DNA of 64,000 nt from contig NZ_CP039543.1 in NCBI RefSeq assembly GCF_013085545.1, positions 1,550,001-1,614,000 of the forward strand, written 5' to 3'. This document shows positions 1 through 8,334 of the stretch, piece by piece. Origin of the DNA: Oceanidesulfovibrio marinus. Lineage in GTDB: Bacteria; Desulfobacterota; Desulfovibrionia; Desulfovibrionales; Desulfovibrionaceae. Below the pieces are notes generated by a model. It was not told the origin of the DNA, searched no databases, and saw only the letters and a program-made list of their open reading frames with translations. The position numbers and the translations under genes were made by a program. Position 1 is the first letter of the stretch. Each line of letters begins with the position of its first letter.

Positions 1-1139
1 GAAAGCTCGTCCCGCCAGACACTGCCAAAGCCCATGCCCATCTCCAGAACGTTCACCACCCCTTCCCAGCCAGCGCCGGCGTCGCCAAAGAACAGCGCTT
101 CCCACGCTTCCTGCGAATAATCCTCGAACGGCGTCTTCAGCGTAAACTTGTGGCGCTTGCCCAGCTTCTTCAACCGCTCCTCGTACCGGCCGAACACGGA
201 CTCCCGCCGCCACGGCAGCAGCCCGCCTCCTTCCAGGGAAAGGCCCTTGTTGGGCGCCAGCAGGTTGGGCTCGAAGTACTCCACGCTGCCGATGCCGGAG
301 CAACGCGGGCACGCGCCCTGCGGCGAGTTGAAGGAGAAAAGCTGCGGCGTGAGCTCCGGCAGGCTGATCTTGCACGTGGGGCAGACAGACTGCGTGGAAA
401 AGACGCGGTCTTTGTCCTCGCCCACGACCTGCACCTGCAACCGGCCGCCACCGTAGGAGAGCGCGAGCTCCACGGAGTCCGCCAGCCGGGTGCGCAGCCC
501 GTCCTTGCTCACCAGCCGGTCCACCACTAGGTCGATGGTGTGCTTCTTGTTCTTCTCCAACTGCGGCAACGGCTCCAGCGGCGTGACCTCGCCGTTGATG
601 CGCACGCGGGCAAAGCCCTGGGCCTTCAGCTTCTTGAGCCGGTCCAGGTGCGTGCCCTTCTGATGGTCCACCAGCGGGGCCATGAGAATGAACTTGGTGC
701 CCTCGGGCAGATCGAGAATCTGGTCGATGATCTGGTCCGAGGTCTGGGCCTCGATGGGCCGGCCGCACTCCGGGCAGTAGAACGTGCCCAGCCGGGCGAA
801 AAAGACGCGCAAAAAGTCGTAGACCTCGGTGACCGTTCCGACCGTGGACCGCGGGTTGCGCGAGGCAGTCTGCTGCTCCAGGCTGATGGCCGGAGACAGG
901 CCCTCGATCTTGTCCACCTGGGGCTTGTCCATCTGCGGCAGGAACTGCCGCGCGTAGGCCGAGAGGGACTCCACGTAGCGGCGCTGGCCCTCGGCATACA
1001 CGATGTCGAACGCCAGGGTGGACTTGCCGGAACCGGAGGGCCCGCAGATGACCACGAGCTGGTCGCGGGGGATCTCCAGGGTGAGATCTTTGAGGTTGTG
1101 CTGCTTTGCGCCTTCTATGCGTATAACCTGATGTTTCAC
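1..1139 (-). CDS. uvrA: UvrABC excision nuclease subunit A, N-terminal part (runs off the left edge)
   Basis: Damage-recognition ATPase of nucleotide excision repair; only about the first 379 residues lie in the window. The GTG start at 1139 is preceded by GGAG at a good distance. Visible are the N-terminal ABC Walker A (GPSGSGKS, residues 33-40), the ABC-adjacent YVESLSAYARQFL region, and the zinc-binding cysteine pairs CPTC (about 252) and CPRC (about 274) typical of the UvrA insertion. The order matches bacterial UvrA closely. It is transcribed leftwards and is not obviously linked to the DUF554 gene behind it, since a terminator-like hairpin lies between them. Identity is certain; the rest of the gene is outside the window. 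Confidence 0.97.
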   Translation of the reverse strand, partial: MKHQVIRIEGAKQHNLKDLTLEIPRDQLVVICGPSGSGKSTLAFDIVYAEGQRRYVESLSAYARQFLPQMDKPQVDKIEGLSPAISLEQQTASRNPRSTVGTVTEVYDFLRVFFARLGTFYCPECGRPIEAQTSDQIIDQILDLPEGTKFILMAPLVDHQKGTHLDRLKKLKAQGFARVRINGEVTPLEPLPQLEKNKKHTIDLVVDRLVSKDGLRTRLADSVELALSYGGGRLQVQVVGEDKDRVFSTQSVCPTCKISLPELTPQLFSFNSPQGACPRCSGIGSVEYFEPNLLAPNKGLSLEGGGLLPWRRESVFGRYEERLKKLGKRHKFTLKTPFEDYSQEAWEALFFGDAGAGWEGVVNVLEMGMGFGSVWRDEL

Positions 1140-1230
1140 AAGAACTCCAACATATTCGGGGGAATGGATAGCTGTTTGGGATGCGGGCCGTACATGCCAG
1201 CATAACCAGTCAAGTTAGCCATCCCCGGCG

Positions 1231-1252
1231 AAAAAACAAGACCGTTTCGGCC
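1231..1252 (-). terminator. Probable rho-independent terminator of the DUF554 gene
   Basis: On the minus strand a 5-bp GGCCG/CGGTC stem (one G-T pair) with an AAA loop is followed by TTGTTTTTT. It sits just past the stop codon of the DUF554 gene and upstream of uvrA, so it would separate the two transcripts. Confidence 0.55.
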
Positions 1253-1268
1253 TAAAATTCGAAAAGTG

Positions 1269-1955
1269 TCAGGCTCCCAGCGCCATGGTGATGAGGACGA
1301 CGATGACCAAGGCAGGCAGGAGATTGGACAGGCGGATACGCGCCAGCTCCAGCAGGTTGATGCCAATGCCCAGGATAAGCGTGCCGCCCGTGGCCGTGAG
1401 CGCGGTGATCACGGGATCGGAAAATATCGTCTGCAGACTGGAGGCGAAGAACGTGAGCCCGAACTGGTAGATGGCCAGCGGGATGATGGAAAACAGGACG
1501 CCCACGCCGTAGGTGGAGGCCAGGGCGATGGAGGCGAAGCCGTCCAGCATGGACTTGGTGAGCAAAAGCGCCGGGTCGCCGCGCAGGCCCTCGTCGAATG
1601 CGCCCAGGATGGTCAACGGCCCAACGCAGAAGATGAGGAAGGCGGTGATCATGCCGTCGGTGAAGTGATCGGACTTGGAGCCCACTTTTTTCTTGAGCTT
1701 TTCCGCCAGCGCCATGAAGCGATCTTCGAGGTTCAACAGCTCGCCGGCGATGGCGCCCAGCACAACGCTGAAGATGAGCACAAGTGGGTTGGGCACCTTG
1801 AACGCCATCTGCATGCCGATGACAAGGGTGCACAGGCCGAGGCCCTGGAACACGATGGTGCGCACGCGGTCGGGCATGCGGCCGTGGGCTACGAGGCCGA
1901 TTGATCCGCCGGCGATGACAGCGGCTATATTGACGATGGTGCCGATGGGAAGCAT
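1269..1955 (-). CDS. DUF554 family integral membrane protein
   Basis: A 228-residue, highly hydrophobic protein with about six or seven membrane segments, beginning MLPIGTIVNIAAVIAGGSIG, which is the conserved glycine-rich opening of the DUF554 (YdfK/YqgA-like) family. Length is normal for that family. The physiological function of DUF554 proteins is not established. It is a single-gene unit: uvrA starts about 130 bases beyond its end and the tRNA upstream is on the other strand. No strong Shine-Dalgarno is seen before the ATG; no better start is visible. Confidence 0.85.
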   Translation of the reverse strand: MLPIGTIVNIAAVIAGGSIGLVAHGRMPDRVRTIVFQGLGLCTLVIGMQMAFKVPNPLVLIFSVVLGAIAGELLNLEDRFMALAEKLKKKVGSKSDHFTDGMITAFLIFCVGPLTILGAFDEGLRGDPALLLTKSMLDGFASIALASTYGVGVLFSIIPLAIYQFGLTFFASSLQTIFSDPVITALTATGGTLILGIGINLLELARIRLSNLLPALVIVVLITMALGA

Positions 1956-2211
1956 GGAAATCTAGGCGGCGCCGGCCAGAGGCGTCGGTTTCAGGGAGCT
2001 CGAACAGATGGCTCCCCGCAGCCGGAGACGTGGATTCCTCTACCGCAAAGGCGCGATAAGGGGAAGAGCGAAGGACGGCGACTGACTGCGGATCGAAATC
2101 CCCCTGCTGTCCGCTTTGGCGTCGATCTGCAGCGGGCTCTCCAGCATGGGCTTCGGTATTGCACATTCGGCGCGGCCCGGACATTGACCGGGAATTGAGG
2201 CACGACAACTA

Positions 2212-2240
2212 TTGACACGTCCCGCCGGTCCTCGTAGATA
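2212..2240 (+). promoter_or_regulatory. Sigma-70-type promoter of tRNA-Leu
   Basis: TTGACA (2212-2217, a perfect -35) and TAGATA (2235-2240) are separated by 17 bases and end 14 bases before the mature tRNA 5' end. Confidence 0.7.
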
Positions 2241-2254
2241 TCTCTTCTTCCCCT

Positions 2255-2341
2255 GCCGGGGTGGTGAAATTGGTAGACGCGACGGACTCAAAATCCGTTA
2301 CTGGCAACAGTGTGCGGGTTCGACTCCCGCCCCCGGCACCA
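2255..2341 (+). tRNA. tRNA-Leu (anticodon CAA)
   Basis: Full cloverleaf. The acceptor stem GCCGGGG pairs with CCCCGGC, the D-arm contains TTGGTAGACGC, and the anticodon stem ACGGA/TCCGT holds the loop CTCAAAA (anticodon CAA, reading UUG). A class II variable arm and the T-arm GCGGG-TTCGACT-CCCGC follow, and the 3' CCA is encoded at 2339-2341. Confidence 0.97.
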
Positions 2342-2763
2342 AGAATTTCAGCAACTTAGCAAGTCGTTTTCCCAACGACTCCTCGCTGACTTGCCATTTT
2401 GCTCCACTTTCGCTCCAGGGTTGCCCTGGAGCGAGAGGGAGCCATGGCGTCGCTCCGAACGCGTGGTTCCCTGTTCCTGCAAGACATTTGAAACCAAGGT
2501 GTGCGCCGAGGGATGGCTCGGGAGATCGAGTCCGAATGGATGCGAGCAGCTTTGTTTCGCGCAAGGGAGCCGAGTCCACGCCCCTCGCAACACCGATCGT
2601 TTCTTTCGAGTACGTCCCAGTACCCTAATCCTACTGCCGCAGAGAACGGCGCCCTTTGTATAGATGAGGGGTCAACGTCCGGCATGCTCCAATGTCTTTC
2701 CTGCCACATGCCGGACTCTTTTCAGCGTGTTTTCAATGGAGCTGCTCCCACGCCATCACGCTT
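2342..2763. other. Non-coding stretch after tRNA-Leu with one strong inverted repeat
   Basis: I see no supportable gene here. The most structured element is a perfect 10-bp inverted repeat at 2411-2433 (CGCTCCAGGG - TTG - CCCTGGAGCG), without a following T-run. No integrase gene or repeat of the tRNA 3' end was noticed, so there is no evidence that this is an attachment site. Confidence 0.5.
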
Positions 2764-3330
2764 TTACAAGTCATGGACGTGCTTCAGCTGCAGGGTGACA
2801 TCGCCCTTGAACCCCGGCGAGGTGAACCCTGCCAGGAAATCGCTTTGGTCCAGTTCCGGCACATAGGCCGGGCCGCTGTCTTTCAGGGTGACCGTGGCGA
2901 CTCCCGCCGAGACGACCACATCCATTTTTTTCAACGCTTCGGGCGTGTGCTGGGATTTGAGCAGCGTCTTGAGCGTCAACAGACACAAGTGCTCCAGGTT
3001 GTGCTTTTCGCGCATCATGTTGAAGATCAGCCGATGCTCTTCAAATCTGGTGCGTACGTCGAAGAGAGCCACATGCAAGAACTTGTCGTATAGAAGGTAC
3101 CCCCAGACCTGCACCTGGGTTTTCTTCTTGGGTGCAATAAGAGCCGTATACCCTTTCTTGCTTTGCAAGGCGTCGCGCACCAGCTCCTGGGCAACCAGGT
3201 CCACTTCGTGATGGCCGAATTCCACCTCGTCGGCGATGTCTTTCATGGTTTCGGTCACCGCGCCGAGGCGGGTGGTGGAGCGCCAGATATCGCCGACTTC
3301 CAGAACCAGAGATTCAAACCAGTTGTCCAT
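2764..3330 (-). CDS. Uncharacterised cytoplasmic protein (188 aa), last gene of the amine operon
   Basis: Not recognised. The ATG at 3330 (MDNWFESLVLEVGD...) is preceded by AAAGGTG at 8 bases, better than the in-frame GTG nine bases upstream. There is no signal peptide or membrane segment. The middle (about 75-105) is mixed hydrophobic and basic (TALIAPKKKTQVQVWGYLLYDKFLHVALF), followed by a His/Leu-rich helix (NMMREKHNLEHLCLLTLKTLL). It lies 40 bases after the WD40 gene and in the same direction as the permease and dehydrogenase genes, so it is probably cotranscribed. No function is proposed. Confidence 0.7.
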   Translation of the reverse strand: MDNWFESLVLEVGDIWRSTTRLGAVTETMKDIADEVEFGHHEVDLVAQELVRDALQSKKGYTALIAPKKKTQVQVWGYLLYDKFLHVALFDVRTRFEEHRLIFNMMREKHNLEHLCLLTLKTLLKSQHTPEALKKMDVVVSAGVATVTLKDSGPAYVPELDQSDFLAGFTSPGFKGDVTLQLKHVHDL

Positions 3331-3370
3331 GCTTCGCACCTTTTGTTTGTTCGAGGCCAGACGGCCGGCT

Positions 3371-4336
3371 CTAGTTGATGACTGCCAGTGCTTTCACCGC
3401 GGTATCTGCTTTGCCACGCTCGACAATGGTTCCCTGCTCCACATCCACTTCGAGGATGTCGCCGGAATCGTCTCCCACGAACACGAATTTTCCATCGGCG
3501 GTAAACTCCACGGAGTTCATGGACACGGAGTCGGGATTTTCGACATGGCGCAGCTCCTTGCCTGTGGCGGCGTCCCAGATGCGGATTGTCTTGTCCGCGC
3601 CCGCCGTTACCAACAGGCTTCCATCCGGGCTGAAGTCGAGGCAGTAGACGCCGTTGTCATGAGCCAGCACCTCCCATTTTTCCGAGAGGTCGGGCACATT
3701 CCAGACTTTAAGGAATTTATCTGCACTGGCGGTGGCCAGGGTTTTCCCGTCCGGAGAAAAACGCACCGCGTAGATGGCGTTGTAGTGCGCGTCTATGGAT
3801 TTGGACTCTTCCCAGGTCTTGGTGTCCCAAAGCACGAGCTTGTTGTCGGAGCCCACTGAAGCCAGCAGGGTGCTGTCCGGACTGAAATCCGTGCCGTATA
3901 CGTAGCTGTCGTGGCCTTCGAGAGTCTGCGTATGCTTGAGCCCGTTGGTTTCCCAGATAAACACCGTACGGTCCTTGCTCGCCGTTGCGAAGAGCGAACC
4001 GTCCGGACTGAAGGCGATGGACCGTACGGCTCCGCGGTGGGAATCCTCGAGGATTTCGCCATCCTTCTTTTTGAGATTCCATGCGGCCAACCGTCCTTTC
4101 TTGTCACCGGTCAGAAGCAAGCCGTCGCGGTATGCCGACGCATAGACTGTTTTTGAGTGCACTTTATCCAGCTTGCTGAAATCCAAGCTGTGGCCTTTTG
4201 AAACTTCGAACACATATCCGAAACTGCCTCCAGCGACAGCCAGGGGTTCGGCGGCCATGGCGGTGGTGCCGGCCGCTTGCATGGCAGCAAGAAGTGTAAT
4301 GACAAGAAAGAGTTTCGTGTATCCGGCTAATCGCAT
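3371..4336 (-). CDS. Exported WD40-repeat beta-propeller protein
   Basis: A 321-residue protein with an N-terminal signal peptide (MRLAGYTKLFLVITLLAAMQ..., cleavage near AMA-AEP) followed by a chain of WD40 blades. At least four are textbook (for example HRGAVRSIAFSPDG...VFIWE, HDSYVYGTDFSPDS...LVLWD, HYNAIYAVRFSPDG...LKVWN, HDNGVYCLDFSPDG...IRIWD), and the flanking degenerate ones suggest six or seven in all. The start at 4336 has AGAGGT upstream and begins the signal peptide. An in-frame ATG at 4375 overlaps the previous stop (ATGA) and would hide the signal sequence, so it is less likely. WD40 proteins are binding scaffolds; the partner is unknown. Confidence 0.85.
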   Translation of the reverse strand: MRLAGYTKLFLVITLLAAMQAAGTTAMAAEPLAVAGGSFGYVFEVSKGHSLDFSKLDKVHSKTVYASAYRDGLLLTGDKKGRLAAWNLKKKDGEILEDSHRGAVRSIAFSPDGSLFATASKDRTVFIWETNGLKHTQTLEGHDSYVYGTDFSPDSTLLASVGSDNKLVLWDTKTWEESKSIDAHYNAIYAVRFSPDGKTLATASADKFLKVWNVPDLSEKWEVLAHDNGVYCLDFSPDGSLLVTAGADKTIRIWDAATGKELRHVENPDSVSMNSVEFTADGKFVFVGDDSGDILEVDVEQGTIVERGKADTAVKALAVIN

Positions 4337-4371
4337 GATGGGTACCTCTCTGAAAAAATTCTTGGAGTCCG

Positions 4372-4992
4372 TCATTTCGTACGATCGTCTCGTACGGCAG
4401 CTCCATGCCCAAGAAGCCGTGCCAGAACGTTCACGGTTTCCACCATGGCGGCGCCATGTTTTGCGGGCAGTTTTACGGCGTACTTCATGGGCGGCATGAG
4501 CATCCAGACAAACGAGCCGCCAACAGGAGCAAGGCGCATGCGGACAGTTCCGTCCTTGTCTCCCGGTTCCAACGTCATTTTCTCGATGTCCTGCAGAAAC
4601 AGCAGATCGACGAGTCCCTTGTTCTGGTTCAACAGGTCGGCGAGCACATCGTGTGCCCCTTCTGCCGCTTCCTGCTTCTTGTTTTTAAATTCGGGCGCAC
4701 CCTTGAAAAGCGCACCGCCATAATGCAGCACAAGGGGGGCTCGCACAGGCACATCCGAATCGAACTCCGCTTCCAAGACCGTGCGATAAACCCCGCCCAT
4801 AAATTTCTTTTTCTGCTCCCAGGTCAGGCGCAAGCTGCGTGCGCCGCCCCGCCCCGGCGCAAACTCGAAATTTTCTCCTGTCTCCTCGAAGGGGCCTAAC
4901 CCGGCCCCTTCGAGTGCACCGGCCGTACGGCGGAGGGCATCCAAAGCCGCGCCGTGAACGCGAGGTGCGTACCTTTTGCCGAAACCGAACAT
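4372..4992 (-). CDS. Uncharacterised protein (206 aa) coupled to the permease gene
   Basis: Not recognised. It starts 3 bases after the permease stop, with GGAG of its ribosome site inside the permease 3' end, so translation is probably coupled. The N-terminus is short and basic (MFGFGKRYAPRVHG). The body has a WEQKKKFMGGVYRTVLEAEF block and a C-terminal GGSFVWMLMPPMKYAVKLP segment, rich in Met and aromatic residues, that might touch a membrane. There is no signal peptide. Its position directly behind an amino-acid permease and before an exported WD40 protein suggests a role in the same pathway, but nothing in the sequence names it. Confidence 0.7.
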   Translation of the reverse strand: MFGFGKRYAPRVHGAALDALRRTAGALEGAGLGPFEETGENFEFAPGRGGARSLRLTWEQKKKFMGGVYRTVLEAEFDSDVPVRAPLVLHYGGALFKGAPEFKNKKQEAAEGAHDVLADLLNQNKGLVDLLFLQDIEKMTLEPGDKDGTVRMRLAPVGGSFVWMLMPPMKYAVKLPAKHGAAMVETVNVLARLLGHGAAVRDDRTK

Positions 4993-4995
4993 CGG

Positions 4996-6360
4996 CTACT
5001 CCGCCGCATCCAGGCTGATAGGCTTGAACAGGGGTTTCTTCATGACGAGCTTGATCCAGAGCAGGGCGTAGATTATGGCGATGCCCACCATCAAACCGCC
5101 GAACTTGTAGATCTCAGCGGCTGTAATAGGATCAGGGAAGATGTTTATGATCAGAAAGATCATGCCCCCAATGCCGATAATCTGCGGGAGGGGATACAAC
5201 GGCGCCTTGTACGGGCGGGCGATATTTTTGTAGCGCGTACGCAGGATGATCACGTCCACGTGCGCGATGATGTAGGCGATGAGCCAAGACAGCGCTGCAG
5301 CCATGATGAAGATGACGATTGCCTCGATACCCGCCACGCCGGAGACCAGCACGGCCGCCATGCCGACGCCCATGAGCACAATGCCGACCCAGGGGGTCCG
5401 GAAACGCGGATGGATCATGCCGAAGATCGAAGGGATCTCGCCATCATGCGCCATGCCGTACAGCATACGGGGGATGACGCCCACCAGGGTATTGACCGAG
5501 CTGGCCGTGGCCGCCAGGGAGACAATACCGATCCAAATTTCTCCGGTTCTGCCAAGGATGGCCGAGGCTACGTCAACGTGCGGACTGGCTGATTCCGCCA
5601 GTCTGTCCAGGGGAATGTATTTGATGGACGCGTATCCATAGAGCAGGTTCACGATGAAAATGATTCCAAGCCCCAAGAACATGGACTTGGGAATGTTTTT
5701 CTCCGGATCGATGGTTTCCTCTGCCATGGGGCAGACGAATTCGATGCCGATATACAGCCAGATGGCCAGAGCGATCAGCGAAAAAACCTCCATGCCCATC
5801 GGGTTGAAAGGCATGGGAGGCATACTCGGTGCGGGTGCGCCCAGCCCCAGCAGGCCCACGGCGCCCAGGGCGGACATCGAGAGGATCATTATGCCGGTAA
5901 AGAGAATCTGCGATTTGGCGAAGATATCCACGCCCACCACATTCAGAATCACCAACAATGCCAGCAGAAAAAGTGAAAAAACCATGGGCGGGAGCGACGG
6001 CATGAACACGCCGTTGACCACGAACCCGGAAACGGCCAGCTCGGCGGGACCGGCCAGCATGCTCACAACAACGTAGCCGCAGATAGTGGCCACAATGGCC
6101 GGAAGCGAGCCCATGGCCACCCGGGTGTAGGTGCTGATGCCGCCCGCCTGCGGCATGATGCAGGCGAGCTCGGCGAAGCTCATGGCCGTAAAATATTGCA
6201 GCAGCCAGGCGGCGATCATGGCGAAAAGAAATCCGCCGCCTGCTATTCCCATGCCCTGCCCCAGGGAAACCAGCGTGGTGGAAGCCACCACAAGCCCGAC
6301 GCCCACAGCCAGGCAGGACCAGAAGCCCAACGTCCGTTTCAGTTGATTATCAGAAGCCAT
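4996..6360 (-). CDS. APC-superfamily amino acid/amine permease
   Basis: A 454-residue, 12-helix secondary transporter of the amino acid-polyamine-organocation superfamily. The N-terminal helix carries the family glycine motif (GFWSCLAVGVGLVVASTTLVSLGQG). Later segments include CIMPQAGGISTYTRVAMG (the PxxGG substrate-loop motif) and a helix-8 region typical of APC carriers. A good ribosome site (AGAGGAG, 7 bases) precedes ATG 6360. It follows the RidA gene by 78 bases in the same direction, so it is the likely importer for the substrate of the upstream dehydrogenase. The substrate cannot be read from the sequence; amino acid, N-methyl amino acid or small amine are all possible. Confidence 0.88.
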   Translation of the reverse strand: MASDNQLKRTLGFWSCLAVGVGLVVASTTLVSLGQGMGIAGGGFLFAMIAAWLLQYFTAMSFAELACIMPQAGGISTYTRVAMGSLPAIVATICGYVVVSMLAGPAELAVSGFVVNGVFMPSLPPMVFSLFLLALLVILNVVGVDIFAKSQILFTGIMILSMSALGAVGLLGLGAPAPSMPPMPFNPMGMEVFSLIALAIWLYIGIEFVCPMAEETIDPEKNIPKSMFLGLGIIFIVNLLYGYASIKYIPLDRLAESASPHVDVASAILGRTGEIWIGIVSLAATASSVNTLVGVIPRMLYGMAHDGEIPSIFGMIHPRFRTPWVGIVLMGVGMAAVLVSGVAGIEAIVIFIMAAALSWLIAYIIAHVDVIILRTRYKNIARPYKAPLYPLPQIIGIGGMIFLIINIFPDPITAAEIYKFGGLMVGIAIIYALLWIKLVMKKPLFKPISLDAAE

Positions 6361-6438
6361 TTCAATTCTCCTCTGCCACCGGAACGCCCTATACTCAGCA
6401 ACGATTCAGGGTCTTCCTGTGCTGTTGAAAAAGGAACA

Positions 6439-6840
6439 TCAGGTGCTCGAACCTATGACGGCGTCCACCTCGATCTCCACGATCTGCTCGGGCCGGAACA
6501 GGCCCTTGATTTCGCACATGGTTGTGATCGGTTTGATTTTTTTGAAATATTCCGAATAGGCGCGAATGCAGTCCCCGGCTTTGCTTATGTCCGTGATGTA
6601 GGTGCGCACACGCACGACGTCCGAATAGCGGGAGCCGGCCAGCTCCAGGGCGTCGCCGATTTTTTCAAAAATGTTTTTGGCCTGGCCGTAAGCATCGCCG
6701 GGACAGGCAACATTGCCTTCGGAATCCGTAGCCGTGGTGCCGCCCACATAGACAAAAGGACCGACCCGGACCGCCCGGCTGTATCCGACCTTTTCCTCAA
6801 GGGGGGCGCCGGAAGCGATCATTTGACGCGTAAGCTCCAT
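6439..6840 (-). CDS. RidA/YjgF family enamine/imine deaminase
   Basis: A 133-residue Rid-family protein. These homotrimers hydrolyse reactive enamine/imine intermediates released by PLP enzymes and amino-acid oxidases. Seen are the N-terminal YSRAVRVGPFVYVGGTTATD strand region, YGQAKNIFEKIGDALELAGS, the RVRTYITDI motif with the conserved substrate-carboxylate Arg, and the C-terminal PEQIVEIEVDAVIG. It lies 20 bases after the FAD amine dehydrogenase gene, a common pairing because flavin amine dehydrogenases release imines. Here it probably clears the imine product of that enzyme. The exact Rid subfamily is not assigned. Confidence 0.92.
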   Translation of the reverse strand: MELTRQMIASGAPLEEKVGYSRAVRVGPFVYVGGTTATDSEGNVACPGDAYGQAKNIFEKIGDALELAGSRYSDVVRVRTYITDISKAGDCIRAYSEYFKKIKPITTMCEIKGLFRPEQIVEIEVDAVIGSST

Positions 6841-6860
6841 AGCTCTCTCCTCATTGTTGT

Positions 6861-7997
6861 TCAGTTGACGGGACGAAATCTGTCCGAGACAAAGGCCGAG
6901 ATATCCACATCGGGCGTCTCTCCCAGAGCAGCCTGACTGATGACCCGCCCCACGGCAGGGGAAATGCCGAATCCATGACCGGAAAAACCCGTGGCCGAGA
7001 CATAGCCCGGCACGTCGCTCACAGGACCCAGAACCGGGACCTTGTCCGCCACCTGGGCGATAAGGCCGCTCCAGACCCGCGTGACGTTCACATCCTGCAG
7101 GAAAGGGAAAAAGCGCAGAACTGCCCGGCAGATCGCCGGAGCGACCTCGGGATAATTGGGGCGGCGCTCCGACTTGCCCCGGTCATCGTACAAGAAGGTG
7201 TCGTAGCCGATGAAACCGCCCCAGACGAACGAGCCGTGCTCGGTCTGGTGGCCGTAGAAGTCCGATGCCGCGGTGCCGATCATCTGCGGAAAAAGTGGTT
7301 CCCGTGCTTCCGTGACCAGAATTTCCGTGAACACCGGCGTCATGGGGAAATCCAGACCAACCATGTTGGCCACTTTACGTCCGCCAATCCCCGCCGCATT
7401 GACCACGATCTTGGAGGAGTACGTATCCTTGTCCGTCACCACGCCGCTGACATGCCGCTTGGACAGCCGGATTTCCCGGACCGTTTCTCCGGTGCGCAAC
7501 TCCGCGCCCAGGCTGCGGGCCTTGCGCAGAAAAGCGTAGGTCACCAGCATGGGGTTGGCGTGGCCGTCCGTGGGGCAGTAGCTGGCGCCCAGAACAATAT
7601 CCGACACATACGGATTGATCTCGCGAACGGCCTCGTTGTCCAGATACTCCACAGGCAGGCCAAAAGCCTGGCTCTGCTTGTCCACGGCCGCGCGCATGCT
7701 TTCTTCCTGCGCCGGCGTTACGCACAGACGCAGGTTACCGCCCTGTTTGTACTCCACGTTAAGGCCCAGCTCTTCCGCAAGATTTTCAAAGAGCTTCACG
7801 CTGTACATGGCTAACGGCATCTCGCGCGGATCACGGGCGGATTGGCGTACCCCCCCGCCGTTCTGTCCGGAAGCCTGGCTACAGACCTCGCCCTTGTCCA
7901 AAATCAACGTTTTCAGGCCGCGCCGGGCCAGGTTGTAGGCAATGGAGCAACCATTGACTCCGGCGCCGATGACTATGGCGTCATAGGTCTTGGCCAT
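6861..7997 (-). CDS. FAD-dependent amine/amino-acid dehydrogenase, catalytic (DadA/SoxB/HcnC-like) subunit
   Basis: A 378-residue DAO-fold flavoprotein. The dinucleotide-binding GAGVNGCSIAYNLARRG starts at about residue 9, followed by LILDKGE and SGQNGGGVRQ (the flavin-contact region of DadA/SoxB/HcnC proteins). The C-terminal motif RVWSGLIAQVADKVPVLGPV...GYVSATGFSGHGFGISPAVG is that of sarcosine/glycine/proline dehydrogenase beta subunits. It is encoded 1 base after the BFD-like [2Fe-2S] subunit and with two further redox subunits, so it should oxidise a primary or secondary amine and pass electrons to the iron-sulfur subunits instead of oxygen. The substrate is unknown; N-methylglutamate, proline, sarcosine or opines are candidates by family. 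Confidence 0.88.
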   Translation of the reverse strand: MAKTYDAIVIGAGVNGCSIAYNLARRGLKTLILDKGEVCSQASGQNGGGVRQSARDPREMPLAMYSVKLFENLAEELGLNVEYKQGGNLRLCVTPAQEESMRAAVDKQSQAFGLPVEYLDNEAVREINPYVSDIVLGASYCPTDGHANPMLVTYAFLRKARSLGAELRTGETVREIRLSKRHVSGVVTDKDTYSSKIVVNAAGIGGRKVANMVGLDFPMTPVFTEILVTEAREPLFPQMIGTAASDFYGHQTEHGSFVWGGFIGYDTFLYDDRGKSERRPNYPEVAPAICRAVLRFFPFLQDVNVTRVWSGLIAQVADKVPVLGPVSDVPGYVSATGFSGHGFGISPAVGRVISQAALGETPDVDISAFVSDRFRPVN

Positions 7998-7998
7998 A

Positions 7999-8334
7999 CT
8001 ACCTCTCCTCCTCCCCGCCCTGGCTGTCGTTGGCGAGAACGCCCATGGGCGTGGGCCTGACAGGCGGACGCGCGGTCACGGGCTCCATCGTTGCCGGGTC
8101 CACGGGGCCGTCGGCCTCTCTGGCCACCATTCCGGCGACCAGCCGCCCGCAGGTCTGCCCCTGGCAAAGCCCCATCCCGGCCCGAGTGGCCCGCTTCACC
8201 CCGCTGACGGTGGTTATTCCGGCCGCCAGTGCATCCCGGATTTCCCCCTTTGTGACCTCTTCACACCGGCACAACACTAAATCGTCGTCTGCGTGAGCCT
8301 TGCGGCCCTGGCAGTTGCATCCTTCAGAGTGCAT
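7999..8334 (-). CDS. BFD-like [2Fe-2S] subunit of the amine dehydrogenase
   Basis: A 111-residue protein whose core CRCEEVTKGEIRDALAAGITTVSGVKRATRAGMGLCQGQTCG is a BFD-type [2Fe-2S] domain (Cys-X-Cys ... Cys-X4-Cys). In HcnB and SoxA-like proteins this domain is fused to the C-terminus of the FAD/NAD subunit; here it is a separate gene, as in the four-gene dye-linked proline dehydrogenases of Thermococcales. The N-terminal CNC (residues 7-9) is an extra cysteine pair. Its start directly abuts the stop of the ferredoxin gene, so they are cotranscribed. Confidence 0.85.
   Translation of the reverse strand: MHSEGCNCQGRKAHADDDLVLCRCEEVTKGEIRDALAAGITTVSGVKRATRAGMGLCQGQTCGRLVAGMVAREADGPVDPATMEPVTARPPVRPTPMGVLANDSQGGEEER

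Noticed and set aside
2255-2763. Integration site at the tRNA-Leu 3' end
   Set aside because: No integrase, no second copy of the tRNA end and no phage gene within the neighbouring sequence.
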